Counted from the stretch's first letter, positions 9,037 through 18,064 are shown. The stretch: DNA of 64,000 nt from Actinomyces urinae (GCF_900119695.1 NZ_LT632547.1:744001-808000); one strand, 5' to 3'. The notes: generated by a model from the sequence alone, not told the origin. Numbers and translations are program-made.

Positions 9037-10068
9037 CTAAATGCGGTTTTGCAGCTGTTGGAAGGCGGGTAGAAGGGTACCTGCTTCAACCAACGCGTCG
9101 AAGGCGAAGCAGTACGGCATTATGGAGCCCTCACCGACTTCTACATTGCGTAGCGTCGTATGAGGGCCAATTTCAGAATAAGAATCAATAAAAGTGTTGC
9201 CTTCGAGGATGCAACCCGGCTCAATCGTCACATCCGGCGCGATTTCCACATCAACATCAATCCACGTTGAGGTTGGATCAACCACGGTTACGCCCCCGCG
9301 CATGTGCTCTTCGAGGATCCGCCGGTTCATTTCCGCACGAAGCTCGGATAGTTGAACACGGTCATTACACCCCTGTGCCTGCCACACGTCCTCGAGAATG
9401 AAAGCCCCGCACCTGCGTCCACGCTCAATAGCCGCTGAAATGGTGTCGGTCAGATAAACCTCACCCTGGTCGTTATCCGTCCCGAGCGTAGGTAGCACCT
9501 CGGCTAGGAAAGCCGCATCAAAGGCGTAGATTCCCGCGTTGATTTCCCGCACAGCTAGTTCGTCTTCCGAGGCGTCGCGGTGCTCCACGATCTTCGTAAC
9601 CGCACCCTCTTCACGAATGATCCGGCCATAACCCGTAGGGTCATCCACAACTGTTGTTACAACCGTAACCGCATTCTTCGCGCTCTCGTGAGCCTCACCC
9701 AGCTCGCGCAGCGTCTGTCCGGTAAGCAGTGGTACGTCAGCGGAAGTAACAAACACGGTTCCCGCGAGTTCATCCACGTGCTTCGCGAGCTCCTCCAACC
9801 CACATTGAACGGCGCGGCCCGTACCCGGAATCTCATCCTGATCTGCAATCACGGCCTCCGGCGCGAAATCCTGCACCATCTGCGCCACGCGATCACGCTG
9901 GTGACGAATCACCACAACCTGCTTGGCCGCCCCGGATTCTTCTGCCGCAACAATGGCGTGCCCCAGAAGCGGACGCCCACACATGGGATGAAGAACCTTT
10001 GGAGTATTAGACTTCATGCGCGTGCCCTGGCCTGCCGCTAGGACGATTACAGCCAACGGGTTACTCAC
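9037..10068 (-). CDS. glmU: GlmU uridyltransferase lacking the acetyltransferase end
   Basis: Normal GlmU acetylates GlcN-1-P and then makes UDP-GlcNAc. The uridyltransferase domain (about 1-230) is complete: LAAGQGTRMKSNTPKVLH, PGTGRAVQ, TSADVPLL, NDQGEVYLTD and QGCNDRVQL. Only about 90 residues of left-handed helix follow before the stop, for 343 residues against about 450-480 normally. The missing part holds all the acetyltransferase catalytic residues (E. coli Arg333, Lys351, Tyr366, Asn377 region). The stop lies 11 nt before prs, so this is a clean deletion, not a frameshift. The start is GTG after AAAGGATGGGAAT. It should make UDP-GlcNAc from ready-made GlcNAc-1-P only. Confidence 0.9.
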   Translation of the reverse strand: MSNPLAVIVLAAGQGTRMKSNTPKVLHPMCGRPLLGHAIVAAEESGAAKQVVVIRHQRDRVAQMVQDFAPEAVIADQDEIPGTGRAVQCGLEELAKHVDELAGTVFVTSADVPLLTGQTLRELGEAHESAKNAVTVVTTVVDDPTGYGRIIREEGAVTKIVEHRDASEDELAVREINAGIYAFDAAFLAEVLPTLGTDNDQGEVYLTDTISAAIERGRRCGAFILEDVWQAQGCNDRVQLSELRAEMNRRILEEHMRGGVTVVDPTSTWIDVDVEIAPDVTIEPGCILEGNTFIDSYSEIGPHTTLRNVEVGEGSIMPYCFAFDALVEAGTLLPAFQQLQNRI

Positions 10069-10196
10069 ATTCCCATCCTTTTGGTTTTGTAAAACCGCGA
10101 GAGTTGCGCCAACACCTCCGATCTTAATAGGAACAGAGGCGTCGAGGCGAAAATTTAGGCAGACTCAACATATTTTGGGACGAAACGTGGGCAGAC

Positions 10197-10226
10197 AATA
10201 AAAACTCCCACGCGTTTGCGTGGGAG
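10197..10226 (-). terminator. Rho-independent terminator of tRNA-Gln
   Basis: A 9-bp perfect stem (10205-10213 with 10218-10226) with a 4-nt loop is followed on the minus strand by TTTTTATT. It lies 7 nt after the tRNA. Confidence 0.9.
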
Positions 10227-10232
10227 CAACCG

Positions 10233-10304
10233 TTCCGCCCCTAGGATTCGAACCCAGACCTCAAGGCACCAAAAGCCTGTGTGCTGCCGTTACACTAGGG
10301 CGGA
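10233..10304 (-). tRNA. tRNA-Gln (anticodon TTG)
   Basis: This 72-nt cloverleaf has acceptor strands TCCGCCC and GGGCGGA. The D arm contains TAACGGCAGC, the anticodon loop is TTTTGGT (anticodon TTG, reading CAA) and the T arm contains GGGTTCGAATCC. The discriminator base is A. CCA is not encoded and must be added after transcription. It is a single-gene unit with its own terminator. Confidence 0.96.
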
Positions 10305-10347
10305 AAGCCACAAATCATTGTGCCATACTTTAAAGCTGAGCACCTAA

Positions 10348-11028
10348 ATGAAACCGGTGCCAGTGACCGAAGTTAAAAATGCCCGCAGGGGCGGAGGAAA
10401 TAAAGTGGCTGCGAAAAGGACCAGGCTAAGCGCAATCGAACGCCGTGAACAACTCATCGCAACCGGACGTTCCGTTTTTGCCGCCCGCGGTTTTGACGCC
10501 ACCACGGTAGAAGAAATCGCTAGCAAAGCAGGGGTAACGAAACCCGTTGTGTACGAACACTTCGGAGGCAAGGAAGGCCTCTACGCCGTGATCGTGGACC
10601 GAGAAGTGCAGCTCCTTGTCACCACTATCACTAGCTCCCTTAACTCGGCGGAGCACCCGCGCCGCATTGTAGAAAATACCGCTCTTGCCCTCCTGGACTA
10701 CATTGACGAGCACACCGACGGTTTCCGCGTACTCGTTCGAGACGCACCCCTAAACCGATCCGAAGGCTACTACTCCTCTGTAATCGGCGACGTAGCAAAC
10801 AAGGTTGAGCACCTTGTTGCCGCCCGCTTCAAGGAAGCCAAACTAAATGCCAAAGCCGCCCCAATTTACGCACAGATGCTGGTTGGCCTCATCGCCCAAG
10901 TTGGCCAATGGTGGCTAGAAGAGCGAAGCCCCGACAAGAAAACCGTGGCCTCCCACATCGTTAATCTCACCTGGCTTGGCCTTAGAAACCTGCACCCTGA
11001 TCCGCAGCTACTTAGCGACGCTGAATAA
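10348..11028 (+). CDS. TetR/AcrR-family transcriptional regulator
   Basis: This is a dimeric DNA-binding repressor of 226 residues. After a basic, disordered N-terminus of about 25 residues, the TetR helix-turn-helix covers about 28-75 (RREQLIATGRSVFAARGF, then TTVEEIASKAGVTKPVVYEHF). The C-terminal ligand domain is of the type often annotated for actinobacterial fatty-acid or drug regulators; its ligand cannot be told. No clear ribosome-binding site precedes the ATG. It is followed at 56 nt by marR on the same strand. Confidence 0.88.
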   Translation: MKPVPVTEVKNARRGGGNKVAAKRTRLSAIERREQLIATGRSVFAARGFDATTVEEIASKAGVTKPVVYEHFGGKEGLYAVIVDREVQLLVTTITSSLNSAEHPRRIVENTALALLDYIDEHTDGFRVLVRDAPLNRSEGYYSSVIGDVANKVEHLVAARFKEAKLNAKAAPIYAQMLVGLIAQVGQWWLEERSPDKKTVASHIVNLTWLGLRNLHPDPQLLSDAE

Positions 11029-11064
11029 GAAAACCGTCAAAAGCGACGCAGACAAGACTCTTAA

Positions 11065-11082
11065 TTTCAAGTATCTTTGAAA
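11065..11082 (+). promoter_or_regulatory. Candidate MarR operator over the marR -10 region
   Basis: The inverted repeat TTTCAA-N6-TTGAAA ends 1 nt before the marR GTG. Its spacer and right arm hold TATCTT (11072-11077), a -10-like hexamer exactly 6 nt before the GTG. A dimeric regulator bound here would block a leaderless marR promoter, suggesting autorepression. Binding is inferred. Confidence 0.5.
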
Positions 11083-11083
11083 C

Positions 11084-11605
11084 GTGAGAGAAAACAAACG
11101 CATCCCCGTCCCAACTCCGGACGACGAGGTCGACCGCATCGTCAGCTCTTGGCAAAAAGAGAGGCCCGACCTCGACTCCACTCCCATGCTTGTTTTCTCG
11201 CGCATCACGCGGCTGGCCCGTCACCTCGACCTCGCGCGGCGAAACGCGTTTCTTTCACACGGCCTCGAACCCTGGGAATTTGATGTTCTATCCTCCCTGC
11301 GCCGGTCCGGTAGCCCATACGCGCTTACCCCGGGCGTCCTCATGAACGAACTACTCGTGTCATCTGGAACCATGACCAACCGCATCGACAGGCTAGAAGC
11401 AAAAGGACTTGTGGAACGTTCCCCTTCTCCATCGGACCGGCGCGCCGTTCTGGTGTCGCTAACCGTCGAGGGCCGTAAACGCGTGGACTCCGCGCTCAAA
11501 TCACTACTTGACGACGAACGTAATCTGCTGGTTGGTATCAGCGAAGAAGATGAGCAGAGGCTTTCACTACTGTTGAAACCACTACTACTCGCATTCGACG
11601 CTTAA
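11084..11605 (+). CDS. MarR-family transcriptional regulator
   Basis: This is a winged-helix dimeric regulator of 173 residues. The DNA-binding core covers about 70-135 (SSGTMTNRIDRLEAKGLVERSP and the wing SPSDRRAVLVSLT). Dimerisation helices lie at both ends. The start is GTG with no Shine-Dalgarno site. A TATCTT hexamer 6 nt upstream suggests a leaderless transcript. It precedes an ABC-2 exporter by 82 nt on the same strand, so it may control that exporter as well as itself; the link rests on position only. Confidence 0.9.
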   Translation: MRENKRIPVPTPDDEVDRIVSSWQKERPDLDSTPMLVFSRITRLARHLDLARRNAFLSHGLEPWEFDVLSSLRRSGSPYALTPGVLMNELLVSSGTMTNRIDRLEAKGLVERSPSPSDRRAVLVSLTVEGRKRVDSALKSLLDDERNLLVGISEEDEQRLSLLLKPLLLAFDA

Positions 11606-11687
11606 CGCTTATGGGGGCGCCACACGCGCCTACCAGTTTTATTACCTAACATTTTCGACTCGATTTGTAACCGGTTAAGAGGAAATC

Positions 11688-12515
11688 GTGAGCAACGAAA
11701 ACATGAACACGCAAGCTCCCACGAGCTCTACGCAAAGCATTCACAGCACTCGCTTTGATGGACCGCCCATCGCGATAGACGCGCGTGGGCTAACAAAAGT
11801 TTTTGGCAACACCATCGCAGTAGGCAACCTAACGCTGGGAATCCCGCGCGGATCTTTCTTTGGCCTAGTTGGCCCTAACGGGGCAGGCAAAACCACCTTC
11901 CTTTCTATGGTTACGGGCATGCTCGTGCCAGACGCTGGAACCGCATACATTTCCGGCGTAGATATTTGGGATAGATCCGCAGAAGCAAAAGCCATGCTCG
12001 GCGTTCTGCCCGACGGATACCGCCTGTTCGACCGCCTCTCCGGCGCTGCTCTGGTGGAATACATGGGAATGCTCCGTGGGCTCGACAAGGACACTGCCCG
12101 CACTCGGGCAAGCGAGCTGCTCGAAGCGCTCGGCCTCGAAAATACCGGCAAGAAACTTGTAGCCGACTATTCGCAGGGCATGACCAAGAAAGTTGCGCTG
12201 GCCTGCGCCCTCGTACACGGCCCGAAGATTGTTGTGCTTGACGAGCCGTTTGAATCGGTAGACCCAATCTCCGCGGCCGGTATTCGCAACCTCTTAACCG
12301 AATTCGTAGAAGCTGGAGGCACCGTAGTGCTCTCCTCGCACGTTATGGATACGGTTGAAAAACTGTGCGACCACGTAGCGATTTTGAATCACGGTCAAGT
12401 GCTTGCTGCCGGCACCACTGAGCAAGTATCAGCTGGTAAGAGTCTGGACGAGCGCTTCCGCGAGCTCGTAGGTGGGGTGAAGGAAACAGGAGGTCTCGAT
12501 TGGTTGCGTCGATAA
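11688..12515 (+). CDS. ABC-2-type exporter ATPase
   Basis: This ATPase of a two-component ABC exporter has 275 residues. Walker A is GPNGAGKTT near residue 66, the signature is the divergent YSQGMTKKVALA and Walker B is IVVLDEPFESVD. An unusual Ser/Thr/Asn-rich extension of about 30 residues precedes the domain. The start is GTG after AAGAGGAAATC. The permease gene begins inside its last codons (16-nt overlap). Substrate is unknown; drugs, lipids or antimicrobial peptides are all possible for this class. Confidence 0.9.
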   Translation: MSNENMNTQAPTSSTQSIHSTRFDGPPIAIDARGLTKVFGNTIAVGNLTLGIPRGSFFGLVGPNGAGKTTFLSMVTGMLVPDAGTAYISGVDIWDRSAEAKAMLGVLPDGYRLFDRLSGAALVEYMGMLRGLDKDTARTRASELLEALGLENTGKKLVADYSQGMTKKVALACALVHGPKIVVLDEPFESVDPISAAGIRNLLTEFVEAGGTVVLSSHVMDTVEKLCDHVAILNHGQVLAAGTTEQVSAGKSLDERFRELVGGVKETGGLDWLRR

Positions 12516-14176
12516 TTGGCCTTAAACTTCGCTCTTTGTGGAACAACCTAACCCAAAAATGGTGGAAGTTAGTTCTCGTTATCCTAGCTACGCTCTACTT
12601 TGGCGTGTTCCTTGGCTTCATGCTCATCGCGCCCCTACTGATTTTGGACGCCGGCTTAATAACCCCGTTCACCCAAATTGTCCTGCTGGTGGCCAGCGCA
12701 AGCACCCTAGCCTGGGCGGGCGCTCCCCTATTCGGTATGGGACTAGATGCCACAACCGCGCCAAAGTCCTTCTCCCCTTATGTTGCACCAACCAGGTGTC
12801 TATCTAGAGCGCTGCTTTACGCCTCGGTAGCAGGGCCCGCCGGCCTCATCACACTCCTTGTTTTCGTTACCGGCACTGCGGGACTGTTCAAGGTAGATGA
12901 GCCCCTATATGGCGTTCTCTCTATAGTGCTGATGCCGTTTGCTCTGGTCTCCCTTGCTCTAGTGTCACGGTTTATCAGCTTCTGGTTTGCCGCCCGCGTT
13001 GAGGCCTCTCAAGGCCGACGCGACCTCATGCAAATGGTTGGCGTAGTCCTGTTTGTGGCAATTATGTGGGGATTTTCCTACTTCATGTCTACCTTTGCAG
13101 AAGGCGCAATCAGCTTCGACGTTGGCACTTTGGCAAACATCGCGAAATGGACACCACTGGCGGGAATCGTCTCTATCCCCTACCTTCTAGCAGGCGGTGA
13201 GCTTATTCCTGCCCTCGTGCAAGTGGCTTACGGGGTGGCCATCTTTGCGGTACTTGGAGCCGGCTGGCACTCGCTAGTTCGCGGCGAAATGGTGGGGCGC
13301 AAACACGAACTCACCAGTGCGGCCAAGCAAGCCGTAGCCACGGGCCAAAGCGTTGTGGATCCTACTTTGGTAACCACTGAGATCAACACTGTTGCCGGCC
13401 TGGACCAGCAGTTGAAGTCTCTAAACTTCTGGCTAAAACTGGGCCTCAACCCACCAACTGCGGCCTTAGCCGCACGTAACCTTCACATGTGGGTGCGTGA
13501 CGCGCGCCTAGCCCCCTCCCTCATCATCATGCTGATGATGCCGATTCTTGGGTTCGGCTTTTCGTTAAGCCCAACGGGCGCATCCACGGGCTGGTTTCTA
13601 TTCGTATTCACTCCCCTGATCTTCGGTCAGACTGCGGGCATGTTGCTTTCATACGACTCAACCGCCTACTGGATGCACGTCAGCGCGGGTGTAACCGGAC
13701 GAGCCGACCGCTTCGGGCGCCTCTTCGCATCACTTCCCGCTCTAATCGTGGTATCAGTATTCAACGGCGTTCTGGCATCCATTGCACTACCAATCGGAAT
13801 GTCCTGGTTGGCGCTGACCATCGCCTCGCTCTCGTTGGGCTTGCTTACTGCAAGCCTCATGTCTGCCATAACTGGATACCGAGCATTTGGCGTGCAACCC
13901 CCGGGAACCTCCGCCATGTCTACCAAGGGCACGGCAAACCAAATGGCCACATTTATTGGCGGCTTGGTCGTATTCCTCCTCGGTAGTTTGCTGATGGTCC
14001 CAGCAGTTCTCGCATACATCTACCTTGGCCCCATCATCACCGAGGCCGCGGTTTACCTACTGGTATTGGTATGGACGCTAGGAATCAGCTACGTGACACT
14101 GCGCATCGGAGCAGGCCTGCTAGAGCGCAACCAGGCCGCTATTTTGCAACAGATCAAGAGTTGGCCCGGCCATTAG
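12500..14176 (+). CDS. ABC-2-type exporter permease
   Basis: This large integral membrane protein (558 residues) has about twelve hydrophobic segments in two halves, joined by a hydrophilic stretch near residues 260-330. It pairs with the ATPase whose 3' end it overlaps. The start is TTG, chosen because ACAGGAGG lies 7 nt upstream; no other start in the frame fits that site. It ends only 7 nt from the 3' end of the convergent ABC-F gene, with no terminator visible between them. Family is clear; substrate is not. Confidence 0.85.
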   Translation: MVASIIGLKLRSLWNNLTQKWWKLVLVILATLYFGVFLGFMLIAPLLILDAGLITPFTQIVLLVASASTLAWAGAPLFGMGLDATTAPKSFSPYVAPTRCLSRALLYASVAGPAGLITLLVFVTGTAGLFKVDEPLYGVLSIVLMPFALVSLALVSRFISFWFAARVEASQGRRDLMQMVGVVLFVAIMWGFSYFMSTFAEGAISFDVGTLANIAKWTPLAGIVSIPYLLAGGELIPALVQVAYGVAIFAVLGAGWHSLVRGEMVGRKHELTSAAKQAVATGQSVVDPTLVTTEINTVAGLDQQLKSLNFWLKLGLNPPTAALAARNLHMWVRDARLAPSLIIMLMMPILGFGFSLSPTGASTGWFLFVFTPLIFGQTAGMLLSYDSTAYWMHVSAGVTGRADRFGRLFASLPALIVVSVFNGVLASIALPIGMSWLALTIASLSLGLLTASLMSAITGYRAFGVQPPGTSAMSTKGTANQMATFIGGLVVFLLGSLLMVPAVLAYIYLGPIITEAAVYLLVLVWTLGISYVTLRIGAGLLERNQAAILQQIKSWPGH

Positions 14177-14183
14177 GCAGAGA

Positions 14184-16124
14184 CTACTTGGCGCGCTCGG
14201 CGGCCTCTGCGGCCTCTAGCCACGCCATTTCTAGCTCATCATGCTCGCTTTGAGCATTTTGAAGCGAGGCCGAAACCTGGGCCATCTGTCCGATCTGCTC
14301 GCGTGAAGGCTCCGGGTTAGACGCGAGCTCTTCTAACTGAGCCTCGTATTTCTCTATCTGACTGGCCAAACGATCCATCTGCCGCTCGATTCGGCGCGCT
14401 TCCTTTTGGGCTTCGCGAAACAATTGCGCGTCGGAAGTTTGTAGCACGGACGAGGTCTTACGCACGCCGTTTTTGCCCGCTTCTTCGCGGCTGCTTTCCG
14501 ACCACTGCGATGTGCCTCTTCCGGCCACACCGCCCATGCCGGCCTCGCGCATCTGCAAATACTGCTCCACACCGCCGGGGATGGCACGAAGCTTACCGTC
14601 GCCAAACAGGGCCAGTTGGTGAGTGGTAGTGCGCTCCAGCAAATAACGATCGTGAGAAACCACTACCAGCGTGCCGGGGAATGAATCCAGCAGATCTTCC
14701 ATGGCCGCAAGCGTGTCAGTGTCGAGGTCGTTGGTAGGCTCATCGAGCAAAATCACGTTCGGCTCCGACATGAGCAGGCGGATCAGTTGCAACCTGCGCC
14801 TCTCCCCGCCCGAAATGTCAGCAACCGGGGTCCACGCCCTACTGCGCGTAAAACCGACTCGTTCAACCAGCTGGGAGGCAGACACCTCTCTATCGCCAAT
14901 CATCACTGACTGTGCCACGTCAGCCACGGCCTCAACCACGCGCCTATGCGAGACCGCGTCAAGTTCATGCGTATCTTGTGAAAGGGTGCGCACCTTCACT
15001 GTTTTGCCGCGCTTTACCCGACCTGAATCGGGCTCCACCTCGCCACTAAGCAGGCGCAGCAGGGTGGTTTTACCCGCGCCATTCACACCTACAATTCCCA
15101 CGCGCTCAGCCGGAGCCAGACGGTATGTCACGTCCTCAAAAATTGTCTGCTTCTCGTTGCCCTCGCCAAAAGCTAAAGACACGCCCTCTAGGTCAATCAC
15201 CTGTTTACCTAGCCGCGCGGTGGCCATTCGCACCAGTTCAACGTCATCACGCGGAGGCGGTTCGTTAACGATCAGTTCTTCCGCGGCCTCAATACGAAAA
15301 CGAGGCTTCGAAGTGCGCGCGGGCGCGCCGCGACGCAACCAGGCGAGCTCCTTACGAAGCACGTTCTGCCGTTTTTGTTCCGCCAGGGCGCTCTGGCGAG
15401 CCCTCTCCGCCCGAGCCAAAATGTAAGCCGCGTAGGAGCCCTCGTACATTTCGATTCGGCCCGGAATCTGCGGGCGCGAACCTCCCGGGTCAATACCTGG
15501 AACCACTTCCCACACGTGGGTGCACACCGCGTCCAAGAACCAGCGGTCGTGCGTCACCACGATCAGCGCGCCGCTATTGCGGCCCGAACCATCGCGCGGT
15601 CCCATCCGCTGATTCAAGTGTTTGGCCAGCCAAGATACGCCCTCAACGTCCAAATGGTTCGTCGGTTCATCCAGCACGAGGACGTCCGCCGGATGCCCCT
15701 GCACAACGCCTGCAGACAAAACTCGCGCCAAGTTCACGCGCCTGCGCTGACCGCCCGAAAGCTCACTCATTTTCGCTTCCAGATCAATATCAGCCAAAAG
15801 CCCCTCATGAACATCCCTAATCGCGGGCACAGACGCCCACTCGTGAGCTGCCAGCCCGGGGTGGACCACGCTTTGTACCGTCTGCTCGCTAATGATGTCG
15901 CGCTGCGATAAGTGCACAAACCTTACGCCATCGCGCACAATAATCTGGCCGCTATCTACCTCACGTTCGCCCGCGAGCATGGCCAACAGCGTGGTTTTGC
16001 CGGCCCCGTTTGGGCCGAGCACACCAATGCGATCTCCATCTGCCACCGAAACCGAAATGTCAGCCAAGATCTTGCGCGAACCACCGATCGCACCAATGCT
16101 CTGCGTTCCAAAAAGATGTGCCAC
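14184..16124 (-). CDS. ABC-F protein (Uup-like, with C-terminal coiled coil)
   Basis: This is a soluble duplicated ATPase without membrane domains, of the ABC-F class acting on ribosomes. NBD1 has GPNGAGKTT and LSGGQRRRVNLAR; NBD2 has GVNGAGKTT and ISGGERRRLQLI. The linker is rich in basic residues. The last 85 residues form a coiled coil (Glu/Arg/Gln-rich), as in Uup. I chose the GTG at 16124 (646 residues): it has AAGGTGGAG upstream and overlaps the ispE stop by one base, whereas the longer frame lies inside ispE. It could be a housekeeping translation factor or a resistance-type protein. Confidence 0.88.
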   Translation of the reverse strand: MAHLFGTQSIGAIGGSRKILADISVSVADGDRIGVLGPNGAGKTTLLAMLAGEREVDSGQIIVRDGVRFVHLSQRDIISEQTVQSVVHPGLAAHEWASVPAIRDVHEGLLADIDLEAKMSELSGGQRRRVNLARVLSAGVVQGHPADVLVLDEPTNHLDVEGVSWLAKHLNQRMGPRDGSGRNSGALIVVTHDRWFLDAVCTHVWEVVPGIDPGGSRPQIPGRIEMYEGSYAAYILARAERARQSALAEQKRQNVLRKELAWLRRGAPARTSKPRFRIEAAEELIVNEPPPRDDVELVRMATARLGKQVIDLEGVSLAFGEGNEKQTIFEDVTYRLAPAERVGIVGVNGAGKTTLLRLLSGEVEPDSGRVKRGKTVKVRTLSQDTHELDAVSHRRVVEAVADVAQSVMIGDREVSASQLVERVGFTRSRAWTPVADISGGERRRLQLIRLLMSEPNVILLDEPTNDLDTDTLAAMEDLLDSFPGTLVVVSHDRYLLERTTTHQLALFGDGKLRAIPGGVEQYLQMREAGMGGVAGRGTSQWSESSREEAGKNGVRKTSSVLQTSDAQLFREAQKEARRIERQMDRLASQIEKYEAQLEELASNPEPSREQIGQMAQVSASLQNAQSEHDELEMAWLEAAEAAERAK

Positions 16125-17065
16125 TACTCCACCTTTGCCGGCTGTGCGGGGCCGGACACCACCAGCGTGTTCTCCACCTCGCACGCCCCTGCCAGACGCC
16201 GCTCAATCTGGCGCGCATGCTCCAAGCTACCTGCCAGCGCCGCTACCGTTGGGCCCGAACCGGACAGTAAAACCGCGAGCGGCCCGGCCTCTTCAATCAC
16301 CATCCACGCTTGCCCAAGCGCGGGGTGCATACCCAAAGCGGTTTCCTGCAGATCGTTTTCTAATAGACCCACCAGTTGCTCAGCGCCTTCAAGCAGGCGC
16401 ATGTCGTCTTCACGCAGACTTGTAGGCAACATGTCCCGACCTCTACCCTGCGCGTCAAACTCTTTAAACACAGCCGGAGTTGAAAGCCCCTCCCGCATCG
16501 TGCACATCACCCAGTGGTGTGCGGGCGTATCGGGCCGGTCAAGTCGCGTCATGTGGTCGCCGTATCCCAGGCCCAGGCTAATCCCGCCCTCCAAACACGC
16601 CGGTACATCTGCGCCAAGCCCACGGGCAATCTCATGCATGCGCTCACGATCGAGGTTTAATCCCAGAAGCTTATCAACCGCTACGAGGGTTGCGGCCGCA
16701 TCTGCAGAGCCTCCAGCCATTCCGCCTGCTACCGGGATGCGTTTCTCGATTTCTATCTCGAGGACGTGGCCGTCTGGAACCGCTGGAATACCAAGCTTCG
16801 CGGCCTCCAGAATCAGCGCTTTTGCTGCTCGGAACGCCAGGTGTTTCACAGGTTCTAAATCCAACAGGTCCGCGCCCAGCGTGTGCACAACGATCGGCAT
16901 GCCGGTACGAGCAGAGCCATCATGCTGCGGGCGAAAACGAACGGTTGCCCGCTCCCTAATACTCAATGTTTCAAAAATCGAATAAAGCGGATGGTAGCCA
17001 CGTTGGTCGGGTTTACCTACTAGGAGGACAAGATTCACTTTGCCCGGTGCGCTCGCTGTGATCAC
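16124..17065 (-). CDS. ispE: 4-diphosphocytidyl-2-C-methyl-D-erythritol kinase
   Basis: This GHMP-family kinase phosphorylates CDP-methylerythritol in the MEP route to isoprenoid precursors. It has 313 residues. The N-terminal substrate region begins TASAPGKVNLVLLVGK, and the ATP-binding glycine motif is PVAGGMAGGSADAA near residue 105. The C-terminal GHMP motif is VLLSGSGPTVAAL. The start is GTG, overlapping the rsmA stop by 4 nt (GTGA). The rsmA-ispE order matches mycobacteria. The window suggests the MEP pathway rather than mevalonate. Confidence 0.96.
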   Translation of the reverse strand: MITASAPGKVNLVLLVGKPDQRGYHPLYSIFETLSIRERATVRFRPQHDGSARTGMPIVVHTLGADLLDLEPVKHLAFRAAKALILEAAKLGIPAVPDGHVLEIEIEKRIPVAGGMAGGSADAAATLVAVDKLLGLNLDRERMHEIARGLGADVPACLEGGISLGLGYGDHMTRLDRPDTPAHHWVMCTMREGLSTPAVFKEFDAQGRGRDMLPTSLREDDMRLLEGAEQLVGLLENDLQETALGMHPALGQAWMVIEEAGPLAVLLSGSGPTVAALAGSLEHARQIERRLAGACEVENTLVVSGPAQPAKVE

Positions 17066-17979
17066 GAGGCGCCCTGCTTCAACTCGTTGCGCGCCTTAGC
17101 TAAGGCCAAGAATTGGTCAATATCCAATACCTCGCCTCGCGCCAGCGGGTCTATACCCGCATTTTCTATCAGCGCGTCTACGTCCACATCCGCCCACTTG
17201 TTCAAGGCGGCGCGAAGGGTTTTGCGGCGTTGAGAGAACGCGGCATCCACAACTTCAAAAAGTTCTTGGCGAGTAACACCAGCCTGTTCGGCGGCCGGCA
17301 AAGCATCGGCCTCGTAACGCGAAATTCGTACCAGCGAAGAATCAACATTTGGGATGGGCCAAAAGACGCGCCGGGAAATAGTGCCAGCTAGCTCAGCATC
17401 GCCATACCAAGCAACTTTGACGGATGGCACGCCGTAAATTTTTGACCCTGGTTTGGCGCTCAAACGCTGCGCAACCTCAGTTTGTACCATCACCAAAAGC
17501 TCACGAATGGAAGGGAAGTTATCCAATACACCTAGGATCAGCGGCACAGCCACGTTGTACGGAAGATTTGCCACGAGGCGGGTGGGAGCCTCCCACTCTT
17601 GTGTCTCCCCCTCAATAGACTTCGCCTCATTCAGACGCTCCAAAGTGGTGACTTTAAGAGCATCCGCCTGCAGAACCCGAAGCGGCGCTCCCGGCGCATG
17701 CCCTGCTACAGTGGCCGGCAGAGCCGTTGCCAAAACAGGGTCTATCTCAATCGCTGTGACACGCGCACCGGCCTGCAACAAACCCAGAGTCAAAGATCCA
17801 AGGCCTGGACCGATCTCTAACACGTGCTCCCCAGCTGTAACACTCGCAGCTTTCACAATCTTGCGAACTGTACCGGCATCGTGAACGAAGTTCTGACCCA
17901 GCGTTTTTGTAGGTTGGATGTGAAGGGCGGCGCAGATCTCGCGCACATCCCTTGGCGTCAACAACTTAACTTCGCTCAT
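17062..17979 (-). CDS. rsmA: 16S rRNA dimethyladenosine transferase
   Basis: RsmA (KsgA) dimethylates two adjacent adenines near the 3' end of 16S rRNA during 30S assembly. It has 305 residues. The SAM-binding motif is VLEIGPGLGSLTLGLL near residue 53, and the catalytic motif NLPYNVAVP lies near residue 140. The N-terminal GQNFVHDAGTVRKIV is typical. No ribosome-binding site precedes the ATG. TAGAAT lies exactly 6 nt upstream, so a leaderless transcript from its own promoter is likely, although it follows rpfB. It overlaps ispE by 4 nt. Confidence 0.97.
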   Translation of the reverse strand: MSEVKLLTPRDVREICAALHIQPTKTLGQNFVHDAGTVRKIVKAASVTAGEHVLEIGPGLGSLTLGLLQAGARVTAIEIDPVLATALPATVAGHAPGAPLRVLQADALKVTTLERLNEAKSIEGETQEWEAPTRLVANLPYNVAVPLILGVLDNFPSIRELLVMVQTEVAQRLSAKPGSKIYGVPSVKVAWYGDAELAGTISRRVFWPIPNVDSSLVRISRYEADALPAAEQAGVTRQELFEVVDAAFSQRRKTLRAALNKWADVDVDALIENAGIDPLARGEVLDIDQFLALAKARNELKQGAS

Positions 17980-17985
17980 ACAACC

Positions 17986-17991
17986 ATTCTA
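17986..17991 (-). promoter_or_regulatory. Candidate -10 for a leaderless rsmA transcript
   Basis: TAGAAT on the minus strand is followed by 6 nt and then the ATG. There is no Shine-Dalgarno sequence in between. A terminator-like hairpin (18018-18050) ends just upstream, which fits a fresh promoter here. Confidence 0.5.
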
Positions 17992-18010
17992 CCGGGCAGA
18001 TACAGACACA

Positions 18011-18050
18011 AATTACAAGGGGAAGTGGTAGCTGGGCCACCACTTCCCCT
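18011..18050 (-). terminator. Terminator after rpfB
   Basis: A perfect 12-bp stem (18018-18029 with 18039-18050) and 9-nt loop is followed on the minus strand by TTGTAATTTGTG. The U-rich tail is interrupted, so termination may be partial, allowing some readthrough into rsmA. Confidence 0.75.
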
Positions 18051-18064
18051 ACTAGAGCTTTGAT

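Noticed and set aside
16125-16184. Extra 20 N-terminal residues of the ABC-F protein
   Set aside because: The stretch is inside ispE, is Gly/Arg-rich and unlike the family. The GTG at 16124 has a good ribosome-binding site.
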